Positions 1-9,083 are shown, numbered from the stretch's first letter. The stretch is DNA of 64,000 nt from Candidatus Zixiibacteriota bacterium (GCA_020853795.1 JADYYF010000042.1:26080-90079); one strand, 5' to 3'. Notes: generated by a model not told the origin, from the letters alone. Translations and numbers: made by a program.

Positions 1-1219
1 GACCGAGCGTCGCCAGGCGCTTGCCCAGCGGTTTAGGCGCCTTTTCGAGCGAGTCAATCCGGGCGTAACCGCGAAGTTCTTCCAGCGACAATGGAATCGT
101 CTGGCGGGCTGACCAGGCGAGCGAATCCGTGCGATCGGCACTATCCGCAACCTCAAATACGAATTCGTCGAACGTGTGGTCGGGATGATCGATCTCAAAG
201 CTGTAATCGTAGATGGAAGCCGTCAGGTCGATGCCAATCTTGTCCGGGATGCCCGGGAAGTCGATTTCAACCGTGGCGCCGAATTTGATTTCAACCGGCA
301 TCCAATATTGGTTCGCAAACGGCGCCACGCGCTGGGAATACTTGAGCCCGGACACGAAGGGCAGACGCACACCTTCGTTGAAACCAACCTCCACATCGAC
401 AACATCGTACGTCGAATCCGCTATGTAGACATATCCCGCGACCAGCGCGTCGGCCTGGTTCCTGGGCTCGGCCTCAAGCTTGAAGACTTTTTTCCCATCG
501 ACCCAGGTAGAATCGAGCAGGTAGTAATTGTAGTACTTCAGCGCGTCTTCGGCGACGGGCGAGACCACGGAGTACTGGCCGATCTCGAGGCGGTTCTTGT
601 TGAAGTTCAGGAATTCACCAATTGCAACCAGGTTGTCGACGGCGTCCAGATTGGCGCTCTGCCGCCGGGTGATGATGATCTCCTTGTACTTGTCGGGGCG
701 TTCCCAGAACGACTGCGATTGCGATTCGGTGATCGCCATAATCTCGACCGAATCGGGGCGACTGAGGTTGCGGACCACCATCTTGGTGTAGGCCCGATAA
801 TCGTAGGCGCCGAGCCGATTCAGGATCTCCTGCTTGCGTTTGATCGCCTCGAGAATGATCAGTTGCGCCGGGTCGTATTGACGGCTGTAGACGGTCGTGC
901 CCGGGACGATGACCAGCGAGCTGCGGAGTGCGATGTCCAGCACGGCCCCGGTCGCGGTGACTTCGATGGTGTCGACGACCGAGAAGTAGCCAATGTGGCT
1001 GAACTTGATGACGACCAGTCCGGCCGCCGCGAGGATTCGATATTGGCCGTCGACATTGGCGACTGTCGACCTACCCGTGCCGGCCAGTTGCACGGTGGCA
1101 AAGGGCAAAGCCTCGCCGGATTCCGCATCCGTGATCTTCCCCGTGACGGCCTGCCCAAAAAGCGGGTTGTCCCCGAGCAGGCTCACCGCCAAAGTTGCCG
1201 CAATGAGAAAACGAAACAC
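1..1219 (-). CDS. DUF5686/carboxypeptidase regulatory-like domain protein, partial (C-terminus beyond left edge)
   Basis: An open frame runs from a GTG at 1219 to the left edge without a stop, about 406 codons. It begins with a hydrophobic signal-like stretch (FRFLIAATLAVSLLG). A carboxypeptidase-regulatory-like beta-sandwich follows at about residues 25-100 (GKITDAESGEALPFATVQL, then YRILAAAG). Then comes a long region typical of the DUF5686 outer-membrane family of Bacteroidetes and relatives (EAIKRKQEILNRLGAYDYRAYTKM). A good ribosome site (GGAGGGAG) lies about 8 nt before the GTG, which decides the start. The family is thought to form outer-membrane barrels with an N-terminal regulatory-like domain; its exact role is unknown. 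It is divergent from dnaG. The family call is from recognised sequence pattern, not a search. The end is missing. Confidence 0.8.
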   Translation of the reverse strand, partial: MFRFLIAATLAVSLLGDNPLFGQAVTGKITDAESGEALPFATVQLAGTGRSTVANVDGQYRILAAAGLVVIKFSHIGYFSVVDTIEVTATGAVLDIALRSSLVIVPGTTVYSRQYDPAQLIILEAIKRKQEILNRLGAYDYRAYTKMVVRNLSRPDSVEIMAITESQSQSFWERPDKYKEIIITRRQSANLDAVDNLVAIGEFLNFNKNRLEIGQYSVVSPVAEDALKYYNYYLLDSTWVDGKKVFKLEAEPRNQADALVAGYVYIADSTYDVVDVEVGFNEGVRLPFVSGLKYSQRVAPFANQYWMPVEIKFGATVEIDFPGIPDKIGIDLTASIYDYSFEIDHPDHTFDEFVFEVADSADRTDSLAWSARQTIPLSLEELRGYARIDSLEKAPKPLGKRLATLG

Positions 1220-1423
1220 GAATCAACTCCCTCCATCACGAGACCCCGTCATGCCGCCTTCAAGCAACTACCGTACCGAACGGCGGAAAGTTGCGTGGAA
1301 TCAATCGCCGAATCGCGCCAGGGTCAAGACGGCGCACAGGATCAGGTCAATAGCAGCGGCGGGGATGCATCGGAGTTGTGCGGCCGATATCGACCTGAAT
1401 ACTCCGGCTTTGCAGCAAGCTGT

Positions 1424-1451
1424 TTGAGAAACACGCCAATTGTTGTAGATT
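1424..1451 (+). promoter_or_regulatory. Putative sigma-70-type promoter of dnaG
   Basis: -35 TTGAGA (1424-1429) and -10 TAGATT (1446-1451) are separated by 16 nt. The expected transcription start falls at about 1458, on the dnaG ATG itself. No Shine-Dalgarno sequence is visible before that ATG. This fits a leaderless mRNA, but the hexamers are only partly consensus. Confidence 0.45.
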
Positions 1452-1457
1452 CCCGCC

Positions 1458-3179
1458 ATGGCGTTTTACGGCGACGAAATCGTTGATCGCGTGCGCGAAG
1501 CCACCGACATCGTTGATGTGGTGTCCGGCTATCTGCCGTTGAAGCGCAAAGGGCGCAATTATTGGGCGCGCTGCCCGTTTCATCAGGAGAAGACCGCCTC
1601 GTTTTCGGTCAGCGCCGACAAGCAGATTTTTCACTGCTTTGGCTGCCATAAGGGCGGCAACGTATTCACGTTCGTGATGGAGTACGAACACGTGCCGTTT
1701 GTCGAGGCGCTCAAGCTGTTGGCGGCTCGCGCGAACATCCCCCTGCCCGAGAAGTCGACACAACGTGATGCACGAGAGCACGATCAGCTCTACTTTGCGC
1801 ACGAGATCGCGATGAAGTTCTTCCACGAGCAGCTAAAGGATTCGCGCAAGACGCTGCAGTATCTCAAGGAGCGCGGAATTGTTGACGCCACGATCGAGCG
1901 CTTCGGCCTGGGGTATTCCCTCGACAGCTGGGATGCATTGATGGCGCTGGCGAAGCAGAAATCGATCAGCGAAGACGATCTTGAGAAGGCCGGACTGGTT
2001 GTTCGCAGCGACAGCGGCCGCATCTATGATCGCTTCCGCGACCGTCTGATGTTCCCCGTATTCAACCTGGCGCAGAAACCGATTGCCTTTGGTGCGCGCA
2101 CGCTCAACCCTGCGGAATCGGCCAGGTACATTAATTCACCCGAGACCCCGCTGTATCACAAGGCGTCAGTGCTGTACGGATTGTCGCACTCGCGCGGGGA
2201 GATCCGCCGCGCGGAAGCCGCCATCGTGGTTGAGGGTTACTTTGATTTCCTGTCGCTGTATCAATGCGGGGTCACAAACGTGGTCGCATCCTCCGGAACG
2301 GCGTTCACGCCCGAGCAGGCGCAGTTACTGACGCGTTCGGCGGGAAGTGTAATTCTAATGTTCGATTCCGATTCGGCGGGACAACAGGCCGCAGTGCGCT
2401 CGGTGGACTTTTTGTTCGAGGCGGGATTGGATGTTCGGGTCGTCCTGCTGCCGAAGGGGGAGGATCCCGACTCGATCGCGCGCAAGGGTGGCAAGGCGGC
2501 AGTGCTGGAGCAATTGGCACGCGCGCAGTCGTTTGTCGAGTTCTCCCTGACGCTGTTGGGACGGCGGTTTGACGATCTGACGCTGGATGACCGCGATCGC
2601 GCCATTAAACGGCTGGCGGCATTAGCGGGCAAAATCGACGACTCGATTCGGCGCGAGTTGTTTCTGCAGGACGTCGCCCGGCACTACAACATCGGAATTG
2701 ATTTGCTGCGGCGTGGAGTGCGGGTTGAGGTGCGCAAGCCGATTGCGCGGCCACGCGAGCAGGCACGACCGCCGCTCGATCGCGACATGATTGCGTTGTT
2801 GCTCCAGCGCGAGGATTTGATCGATGCGGCAGCGGAGAAGGTCGCGCCATCTGATTTCGAGGATCAGGACCTGGCCGAACTCTACAGCCTGATCCAGCTC
2901 TGGCGTGAGGAAGAGCTGCCGGTGTCGGCCTCACATCTCATCGACAAGGTTGACAGCCTGGTTCGCAAACAACTTCTGGCCGAGCTGGCCGCGCTTGACT
3001 TCCACAACGCTGATCTCGATACTCTATTCACCGATTTGGTCAACGGCTTCCATCGCCGTCACCGCGACCGACGGATGGCTGAGCTCAAGCGCCTGCTGGT
3101 GCAAGCCGAAACAGCCAAGGACGACAAGCAGATTGAGTTTTACCTGAAGGAGATTCGTCACTTGCGTCAAGAGGGTTGA
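1458..3179 (+). CDS. dnaG: DNA primase
   Basis: Primase synthesises the RNA primers for chromosome replication at the fork, working with the DnaB helicase. The 573-residue product has the N-terminal CHC2 zinc finger (C39, H42, C60, C63), the primase core and a TOPRIM domain (VEGYFDFLS and MFDSDSAGQ at about residues 257-305). A helical C-terminal part would contact DnaB. Length is close to the usual 580-620. No ribosome site precedes the ATG; a promoter-like -10 ends 6 nt upstream, so the message may be leaderless. It converges with mutS2, whose stop is 6 bp away. Identity is secure. Confidence 0.96.
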   Translation: MAFYGDEIVDRVREATDIVDVVSGYLPLKRKGRNYWARCPFHQEKTASFSVSADKQIFHCFGCHKGGNVFTFVMEYEHVPFVEALKLLAARANIPLPEKSTQRDAREHDQLYFAHEIAMKFFHEQLKDSRKTLQYLKERGIVDATIERFGLGYSLDSWDALMALAKQKSISEDDLEKAGLVVRSDSGRIYDRFRDRLMFPVFNLAQKPIAFGARTLNPAESARYINSPETPLYHKASVLYGLSHSRGEIRRAEAAIVVEGYFDFLSLYQCGVTNVVASSGTAFTPEQAQLLTRSAGSVILMFDSDSAGQQAAVRSVDFLFEAGLDVRVVLLPKGEDPDSIARKGGKAAVLEQLARAQSFVEFSLTLLGRRFDDLTLDDRDRAIKRLAALAGKIDDSIRRELFLQDVARHYNIGIDLLRRGVRVEVRKPIARPREQARPPLDRDMIALLLQREDLIDAAAEKVAPSDFEDQDLAELYSLIQLWREEELPVSASHLIDKVDSLVRKQLLAELAALDFHNADLDTLFTDLVNGFHRRHRDRRMAELKRLLVQAETAKDDKQIEFYLKEIRHLRQEG

Positions 3180-3185
3180 TGACGC

Positions 3186-5555
3186 TCACGATTTTAGTTT
3201 GACGACCGTGACCCCGTAGGAACCCTCGTTCCACTCGCCCAATTGGAACGACTCCACCATCTTGTTCTTGGAGAGATATTCGCGCACCAGTCGGCGCAAC
3301 GCACCGGTGCCTTTGCCGTGAACGATGCGCACGTACGGTGCGTGCGACAGCGCCAATTCATCGAAGTATTTGTCGAGGCGGTCGCGGGCTTCGTCCACGG
3401 TCAGTCCGCGCAGCGAAATCTCCAATTCAACGTCGTCCTTAAACGGCTGGTAGTTCACGCCTTCGGGGAGCTGGGGCGCCGCGAGATCGCTCTCCAACTT
3501 GCGCAGGTCGGCCAGCTCCATCGTATAGAGCACCTTGCCCACGCGCACCTTGCCGCGCTTGCCGCCCGGAAAGATTTCGAGAAGTTCGCCGTCGGTCTGC
3601 AGCCGTTCGATGAATACCCGGTCGCCGGCGGCCGGTGGCGCGCCGGCTTCGCGTTGCGGCTCCATTCGCCGTGCGCCTTCATACAGCTCCCGGCGCAGCT
3701 CGTCAATCGACTTCTGCGCACGCTTCAGATCGGCTTTGGTTGCGGACTCGGATTTGATCTCTGTCATCAGCGCTTCGAGGCGCTTGCGGGTGTCTTCGAC
3801 CAGGCGGTTGGCGTCGTCATAACCTTCTTTGAGCAATTGTTTTTCGCGGGCATCGAGCTTCTCTTTCTCAGCGCGACGAGAACTTTCCAGGGCATCGGCC
3901 CGCTGGAGCCGCTCGCGTAGTTCCAAGCGGTCGGCATCGGCCGCCATCAATTCCGCCTCAAGCTTGGCAATCAAATCCGCCAAGGAGCGCTCTTGCGAGC
4001 CGACCAATTCATGCGCACGCCTGAGCACGGTCGGCGGCATACCGAGTCGCGAAGCGACTTCAAGGGCGTAACTCGACCCTGGCAAGCCGGTGCGGAATCG
4101 ATAAGTCGGTTGTAGCGTTTCGCGATTGAATTCCATCGACGCATTCTCCACCTTGGGATTGCCGACGGCAATGGCTTTCAGCGCCGAGTAGTGGGTCGTG
4201 ACGATACACTTGGCACCGGAGCGGACCACGTGATCGATGATGGCCTCCGCCAGTGCGGCACCCTCTTTCGGGTCGGTACCGACGCCCAATTCGTCAAACA
4301 GCAGCAGCGTCTGAGGGTTGGCGTGTTCGAGCGCCTGGGTGATGCGGGCGATGTGCGCCGAATAGGTGGAGAGTGATAACTCGATCGACTGTTCGTCGCC
4401 AATGTCGGCGAAGACGCGCTGGAAAATCCCCAATTGCGACTTGGCGTCGGCAGGGATCAGGATCCCCGACTGCGCCATCAGGATCAGCAGTCCGACGGTC
4501 TTCATGGCCACCGTCTTGCCGCCGGTGTTCGGGCCGGTGATGATGATCACGCTGTGATCAAAGCCAAGTTCCACCGACAGCGGCACAACCTCGGATTTCT
4601 GCTTCGCACCCAGCAGCAAGAGCGGATGGTAAGCGGCCTGCAGACTGATTTGCGGCTCCGGACGCAGCAGCGGCATGACACCGTCAATCTGCGCCGCAAA
4701 AGCTGCCTTGGCATGAAGGAAATCGAGCCGCGAGTACACCGCCCAATTCTCCGTCAGTTCCGCGGCGTGCGAGCGCGCCAGCTCCGACAACTCGAGCAGG
4801 ATCCGCTCGATTTCGTGGGTTTCGTCGATCAGCAACTGCTTGAGCTTGTTGTTGAGCTCGATGGCTTCCGTCGGCTCAACGTACAGCGTCGCGCCGGTAC
4901 GCGAGCGATCGTGGACGACGGCGGTCTTGGGATTAAAATCGCTGTCGAGGATGGAGATGACGTAGCGGCCGTCGCGAACGGTGACGATGTCGTCCAGCCG
5001 ATCGGAGCGATGCGATTTCTCGCCGAGGACCTTCTGCAGCCGCGTCAGTATCTGTGCCCGGGCATTAACTTTTTCGGCGCGGATACGGCGAAGCCGGTCG
5101 GAAGCCGAGTCCTTGATTTCGCCGCCGCGATCGATGGCGTGGTCGATCCGGTGGATCAGATCCTGCAGCGGCTGCAAGCGCTGAAGATAGGCGCAGACGC
5201 GCGGATACTTTTCGGCTTTGTGCTGGCGATACTGGGACAGAGCGACGATGGTCCGCTGGAAGTCAGCGACGCGCTTGAGCTGCTCGGGATCGAGGATCGA
5301 GCCGGCCACGCGAATTTTGTCGACGAGAGGCTCGAAGCGCTCGACACTTTCGAGTGGAAAGACCTCTTCGTATTCGCGAATCTCCTTCATCTCCAGCGTT
5401 TCGAGCAGATTGGACTCGATGATTAGTGCTTCGAGTGAAGGCTTGAGTTCATCGACCAGCCGTCGACCACCGTCGCAGAGGCAGTGGCGGGCGATGGCCG
5501 CTTTGATGCGCGGATACTCGAGCGACTCAAGCGTCCTGGTGTCGAGGTTGTTCAT
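3186..5555 (-). CDS. mutS2: Endonuclease MutS2
   Basis: MutS2 is a MutS-family ATPase lacking the mismatch-recognition domain. It suppresses homologous recombination and, in some bacteria, rescues collided ribosomes. The 789-residue form starting MNNLDTRTLE matches the family length (about 780-790). The frame stays open 57 codons further upstream, but that part has no family resemblance and would run back over the promoter region. Walker A GPNTGGKT is at residues 341-348. Later come the ABC signature region and a long coiled coil rich in E, R and K, and the C-terminal Smr nuclease domain (HGKGTGALRRLVREYL). No ribosome site is visible; a -10-like TATCTT lies 6 nt before the ATG. Confidence 0.95.
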   Translation of the reverse strand: MNNLDTRTLESLEYPRIKAAIARHCLCDGGRRLVDELKPSLEALIIESNLLETLEMKEIREYEEVFPLESVERFEPLVDKIRVAGSILDPEQLKRVADFQRTIVALSQYRQHKAEKYPRVCAYLQRLQPLQDLIHRIDHAIDRGGEIKDSASDRLRRIRAEKVNARAQILTRLQKVLGEKSHRSDRLDDIVTVRDGRYVISILDSDFNPKTAVVHDRSRTGATLYVEPTEAIELNNKLKQLLIDETHEIERILLELSELARSHAAELTENWAVYSRLDFLHAKAAFAAQIDGVMPLLRPEPQISLQAAYHPLLLLGAKQKSEVVPLSVELGFDHSVIIITGPNTGGKTVAMKTVGLLILMAQSGILIPADAKSQLGIFQRVFADIGDEQSIELSLSTYSAHIARITQALEHANPQTLLLFDELGVGTDPKEGAALAEAIIDHVVRSGAKCIVTTHYSALKAIAVGNPKVENASMEFNRETLQPTYRFRTGLPGSSYALEVASRLGMPPTVLRRAHELVGSQERSLADLIAKLEAELMAADADRLELRERLQRADALESSRRAEKEKLDAREKQLLKEGYDDANRLVEDTRKRLEALMTEIKSESATKADLKRAQKSIDELRRELYEGARRMEPQREAGAPPAAGDRVFIERLQTDGELLEIFPGGKRGKVRVGKVLYTMELADLRKLESDLAAPQLPEGVNYQPFKDDVELEISLRGLTVDEARDRLDKYFDELALSHAPYVRIVHGKGTGALRRLVREYLSKNKMVESFQLGEWNEGSYGVTVVKLKS

Positions 5556-5561
5556 AGCGCC

Positions 5562-5589
5562 AAGATAGTGGAAATCTGTGATTGGGCAA
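5562..5589 (-). promoter_or_regulatory. Putative promoter of mutS2
   Basis: On the minus strand TTGCCC (plus 5584-5589) and TATCTT (plus 5562-5567) are separated by 16 nt. The -10 ends 6 nt before the mutS2 ATG, so the predicted transcript would begin at the start codon. The -35 is weak; the call rests on similar arrangements elsewhere in this window. Confidence 0.35.
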
Positions 5590-5615
5590 GAGCCTGCGCG
5601 GCACCGGCATTCATC

Positions 5616-5644
5616 TTGACATCGCCGCAGCGACCTGTTACCAT
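5616..5644 (+). promoter_or_regulatory. Sigma-70-type promoter for the TPR lipoprotein operon
   Basis: A perfect -35 TTGACA (5616-5621) is followed after 17 nt by TACCAT (5639-5644). The predicted start is near 5651, giving a leader of about 130 nt before the lipoprotein gene. It is the best plus-strand promoter in the mutS2-lipoprotein gap. Confidence 0.6.
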
Positions 5645-5779
5645 TTGCGCCGGTAGCCGCTCGACCGATCGATCCGGACGGCAGCAATTCACGGAAATGC
5701 AACCTTCCTGGACTCGACAGGTCCATTTGAGAAAAAGCACGGAAGCGACGATAACATTCAGGTACAGCTTAAAGAAGTG

Positions 5780-7300
5780 ATGATGAGACCAATCTATTTC
5801 CTGGGAGTATGGCTTCTGGCCTGCGCGCTGGGGTTTGCCGGCTGCGGCAGCTATGACGAGGAAGCGCGACGCTACGAGGTTGAGCAGGCTTACTTCCTGG
5901 CAGACAAAACAGCAAAGGACTACTCGGTCAAACCGGAACTGCGCACGCCGCAGGACTACTTGCGGCTGGTGGATGTCTATGTCAAAGTCTATGACATCTT
6001 CAAGCGCAACTTCCCCAACGCCGATGCGCGCGATACGACTTCGAAAGCGAGCGCAGAAGCCTCGTTTTTGGCCGGCCGATCGCTGTTGGCGGCCTCAGCT
6101 CTGTTGCTGTCGGCGGAAGCGATCGACAGCGCCCGCTCGATCTTCGACCTGCTCTTGACCTCGCCGGCGATCCAGCCGCGTCACCGCCATGATGCACTGT
6201 ATGCCGCCGGCAAGCTTGCCGAGCGCGACGACCGCTGGGCTGCCGCCGAGTCGCTTTACAACACCCTTCTGCAGGAGGCATATCCGCCGTTAGAACGCGG
6301 CTACTACCCGATCGAGACCGTGATCGAGTTGCCCAAATACATCACCGAACATTACGTTCAGTTGCCGGATTCCGTCACCGCCCGCGACTGCGCCCGCCGT
6401 GCCATCGCGTACTACAAGGGCATTGTTGATTCCTTCCCGAAGATCCCGATGACGATGATGGCGACCCGGCTGTTGGCGGAGATGTATGAATCCGTCGGCG
6501 ACTACCGCGCGGCGGTGGCGACGCTGGAGACGGTCGTCGATTCGACCGGCCGCATCTTCGATCCGGCCAAGGCGATGATCGCCGACCTGTATCTGACCCA
6601 GCTGAACCGCCCGCAGGACGCGGTGCGCATGTATAACGAGATCATCACCGGCGGGATCGACTCCAACACGATTGCCGTCGCACACTTAAAGCTGGCGATG
6701 CTGGCCTTCGCCGATGGCCGCTATCAGGAAGGACGCAATTATCTGGACCGGCTCAAAGAGCGGTTCCGCACAGTCAGCGGCTTGCAGGCGCAAGCCCAGT
6801 TGGCGCGCGCGCGCAGCTTTGAGGAAGAGGGCAATAACGAGCGCGCCCGGCAGGAGTACGTTGCGCTGTTGAACGAGTATCCGCTGACAGCACAGGCGCT
6901 CGATGTCCTGGTCTATTTGCCCGATTACTTTGAACGCATCGGCCAGCCGCGCTTCCAGCAGGAGTGGACCGAGCGCGCCGAGCAGGAATTGCGGAAGATC
7001 GTTGATTCGCAGAAAAACAATCAACTGGGGTTGCAGGCTTCCAGCTATCTCGGCACGTTCCTGATTCGACAGAAGCGGTTCCACGACGCGATTGTTCAAC
7101 TTGAAACACTGCGCCAGGATTTCCCGAATACGCAGGAGGCCGCGACCGCATTGATGAAGATCGCTGTGACCTACGACAAAGATCTCAACGATAAGGCGCG
7201 GGCGCTGGAAACCTATCGCGAATTCCTGAAACAATACCCGCAGTCGCGTGTAAGATCGACTGTTGAAAACGAAATTCGGAAATTGGAGCAAACTCCATAG
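5780..7300 (+). CDS. TPR-repeat lipoprotein
   Basis: The product of about 506 residues has a lipoprotein signal peptide ending in a lipobox (LGFAGC), so it should be acylated and held at the inner or outer membrane. The rest is helical and shows successive tetratricopeptide-like units (for example KRFHDAIVQLETLRQDFPNT and DKARALETYREFLKQYPQS near the C-terminus), as in BamD/YbgF-type scaffold proteins. TPRs mediate protein-protein contacts; the partner is not evident. Start codons GTG 5777, ATG 5780 and ATG 5783 are all possible behind a weak AAAGAAG site. The following secreted-protein gene starts 28 nt after the stop and probably shares the transcript. Confidence 0.8.
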   Translation: MMRPIYFLGVWLLACALGFAGCGSYDEEARRYEVEQAYFLADKTAKDYSVKPELRTPQDYLRLVDVYVKVYDIFKRNFPNADARDTTSKASAEASFLAGRSLLAASALLLSAEAIDSARSIFDLLLTSPAIQPRHRHDALYAAGKLAERDDRWAAAESLYNTLLQEAYPPLERGYYPIETVIELPKYITEHYVQLPDSVTARDCARRAIAYYKGIVDSFPKIPMTMMATRLLAEMYESVGDYRAAVATLETVVDSTGRIFDPAKAMIADLYLTQLNRPQDAVRMYNEIITGGIDSNTIAVAHLKLAMLAFADGRYQEGRNYLDRLKERFRTVSGLQAQAQLARARSFEEEGNNERARQEYVALLNEYPLTAQALDVLVYLPDYFERIGQPRFQQEWTERAEQELRKIVDSQKNNQLGLQASSYLGTFLIRQKRFHDAIVQLETLRQDFPNTQEAATALMKIAVTYDKDLNDKARALETYREFLKQYPQSRVRSTVENEIRKLEQTP

Positions 7301-7328
7301 AGCGACTTGTAGCACAGGGAGGAGATTA

Positions 7329-7895
7329 ATGACAAAAGCTAAAGTTTTGGTCTTGTTGGCGTTGGTGATGCTGGTGGCTTCGGCGATGCTGCTTGCCCAA
7401 GGAAAACCGCGCGATCCATTTGGTCGCCCGGACAAGGTCGATGTCGTTGTGCATCAGGTGAAGCCGAACCACTTCGCGGTTGACCTGAATTGGGACAATG
7501 ATCAGAAATTGGCGGCGTTTGCCTACCCGCTCGTTGTGCGCGGGAACGGCTTCCGCATGCACTACGACTCCGTGCAGTGGACGTCGCGGACGGACTACTT
7601 CGCCGTGAAGTCGGTTCGGCCGATCGACTCGCTGCAGCAGGTGTTGGTCGGCATGTTTGCCAGCCTCGGCGATGGCAAGCCGCCGTTGGCGGAGGCCAAA
7701 GGCAAACTGGCTACGCTGTATTTCAGCGCCGATGCCAAGAGTGCAATCGACGTGTGCAATGTGTTGGTAGATACTTGCTTCATTGCCCCGTCAAACTCGC
7801 TTTACGGCGTGACTCCGGACGGCACTGGCAACGTTTACCCTGCCTTTTCCGTTCTGAAGAGTGGTCCAAACGGACAGCCGGCTGGCTGCAAGTGA
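7329..7895 (+). CDS. Secreted protein with cohesin-like domain
   Basis: The 188-residue product has a clear signal peptide (VLVLLALVMLVASAMLLAQG) and a single beta-rich domain. Its pattern (hydrophobic strands, then GKLATLYFS before the last strands) resembles the cohesin/carbohydrate-binding-like sandwich seen in exported proteins of FCB-group bacteria; this is a pattern judgement. Two cysteines near the C-terminus (VCNVLVDTC) could form a disulfide. A strong GGGAGGAG site precedes the ATG at 7329, which decides the start. It follows the TPR lipoprotein by 28 nt and is closed by a strong terminator. Function is unknown; it could bind the dockerin-bearing protein at 10464-14720, but nothing proves this. 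Confidence 0.7.
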   Translation: MTKAKVLVLLALVMLVASAMLLAQGKPRDPFGRPDKVDVVVHQVKPNHFAVDLNWDNDQKLAAFAYPLVVRGNGFRMHYDSVQWTSRTDYFAVKSVRPIDSLQQVLVGMFASLGDGKPPLAEAKGKLATLYFSADAKSAIDVCNVLVDTCFIAPSNSLYGVTPDGTGNVYPAFSVLKSGPNGQPAGCK

Positions 7896-7923
7896 TTTAG
7901 CAGCAAGCAATTCGGTGATTTAC

Positions 7924-7951
7924 AAGGCTCCTCGAACGGGGAGCCTTTTTT
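7924..7951 (+). terminator. Rho-independent terminator after the lipoprotein/cohesin-like operon
   Basis: Perfect 8-bp stem AAGGCTCC/GGAGCCTT (7924-7931 with 7940-7947), 8-nt loop and a T run to 7951. Confidence 0.9.
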
Positions 7952-8156
7952 GTTAGAGGAATCGACACACGCTGATACCCCTCAAGTCTTTGTTAATCAA
8001 GGGGATATTGAATTTGAAAATCCGGCGACAATCCGGGGTGTCGAGATTGATTACATCCTCTCAATTCCCACGGAAGTCGTATTCGATCCGAGCTCCCCTC
8101 GTCGTCGCAATCCATTGTTGCATATAAGGATACTGACTGTTCAAAATGCGCTCATC

Positions 8157-8172
8157 CGGCACACCCCTTGCT
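8157..8172 (+). promoter_or_regulatory. Sigma-54 (RpoN)-type promoter of the PEP-CTERM gene
   Basis: The sequence CGGCACACCCCTTGCT has GG (8158-8159) and GC (8170-8171) separated by exactly 10 nt. It matches the consensus TGGCAC-N5-TTGCW at all but the first base. The start would be near 8183, about 35 nt before the ATG at 8219. Sigma-54 control of PEP-CTERM genes by the PrsK-PrsR pair is known in proteobacteria. A sigma-54 activator gene lies at 58314-59756 of this window. Confidence 0.7.
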
Positions 8173-8218
8173 TGCACATAAGGCAGAGAAATCCTGTCTT
8201 TGTGATTTGGAGGATAAA

Positions 8219-9031
8219 ATGAAGATAAACAAACTGACGTTGCTGGTGATTATGGCAGTTGCTCTGATTAGCGCACCGGCCTACTCGTGGGCAATCTATG
8301 ACTTCGGCAACAATTACTTCGATGAACACAACAACACAGCGGACATTCCGGCGCCGGGCTACCCGGGTCAGCCGAATCCGTTCCAGCCGAATCCGGGCAC
8401 TGCCGGACTGGGTGGCGAGCGGTTTGACATCGAAGGGCTTAACTTTGCCATTGACGGCAGCAAGATGTACGTGTCGCTGACTTCCAGCTTCGGTTACGGC
8501 GCCTATTCGTCGGTTTGGAATGTCACTTACGGCGCCGGCGATCTGTTCTTCGGATTCGACGGCAGTGACCGCCAGTATGCGCTGCGGGCGCAGTCGCAAG
8601 CCGGCGACGGCGGGCTCTACCGCGTGCAGAGTTACCTGGATATTCCGAATGTACCGGGCGGCTTTGGAAACCATGCGGCGATCCGGAATGCGGTCGGCCC
8701 ATGGCGCGTCAGCCAGGGCGAGAACCTGGGTCTGGACTTGTTCGAAGCGACATTTACCGAGAACCTCGAGCCGAATCCGCTGATTCCGGCCAATCCGAGT
8801 CAGACCAACGGCAATACCTGGGTATTTGAGTGGTGTGTTGACTTGAGCCTGTTCGGCCCCGATTTCAACATCTTCGACTACTCGGCGATCAATTTCACGA
8901 ATACGCTGGGCTGCGGCAACGACGTCTTGAAGGAGACGCACGCTTTGACCGTCATACCGGAGCCGGGAACGATGATCCTGTTGGGCGCCGGTTTGCTGGG
9001 AAGCGGGATATTCCTGCGCCGCCGCCGATAA
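8219..9031 (+). CDS. PEP-CTERM sorting domain protein
   Basis: The 270-residue exported protein has an N-terminal signal peptide (LTLLVIMAVALISAPAYSWA) and a textbook PEP-CTERM tail: the motif PEP, a hydrophobic segment (TMILLGAGLLGSGIFL) and a terminal RRRR. Such tails are recognised and cut by an exosortase at the cytoplasmic membrane, releasing the protein to the surface or matrix. The body (about residues 25-240) is rich in N, G, P and F and has no recognised domain. A GGAGG site 7 nt upstream decides the ATG at 8219. The gene is monocistronic between a sigma-54-type promoter and a strong terminator. No exosortase gene lies in this window. Confidence 0.9.
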   Translation: MKINKLTLLVIMAVALISAPAYSWAIYDFGNNYFDEHNNTADIPAPGYPGQPNPFQPNPGTAGLGGERFDIEGLNFAIDGSKMYVSLTSSFGYGAYSSVWNVTYGAGDLFFGFDGSDRQYALRAQSQAGDGGLYRVQSYLDIPNVPGGFGNHAAIRNAVGPWRVSQGENLGLDLFEATFTENLEPNPLIPANPSQTNGNTWVFEWCVDLSLFGPDFNIFDYSAINFTNTLGCGNDVLKETHALTVIPEPGTMILLGAGLLGSGIFLRRRR

Positions 9032-9053
9032 GCTAAAATCTCAAGCGATCGCG

Positions 9054-9082
9054 AAAGGCCGCACCGACGTGCGGCCTTTTTT
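9054..9082 (+). terminator. Rho-independent terminator after the PEP-CTERM gene
   Basis: Perfect 11-bp stem AAAGGCCGCAC/GTGCGGCCTTT (9054-9064 with 9069-9079), 4-nt loop and a T run to 9082. Confidence 0.93.
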
Positions 9083-9083
9083 G

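Noticed and set aside
176..1486. Long plus-strand open frame of about 436 codons across 176-1486
   Set aside because: It is the opposite strand of the DUF5686-type gene and the region before dnaG; the minus-strand reading gives recognisable family sequence and a ribosome site.
8219..9031. Complete exosortase system in this window
   Set aside because: No exosortase gene is seen; only a PEP-CTERM substrate, an ATP-grasp enzyme and glycan genes of the type often linked to such systems are present.
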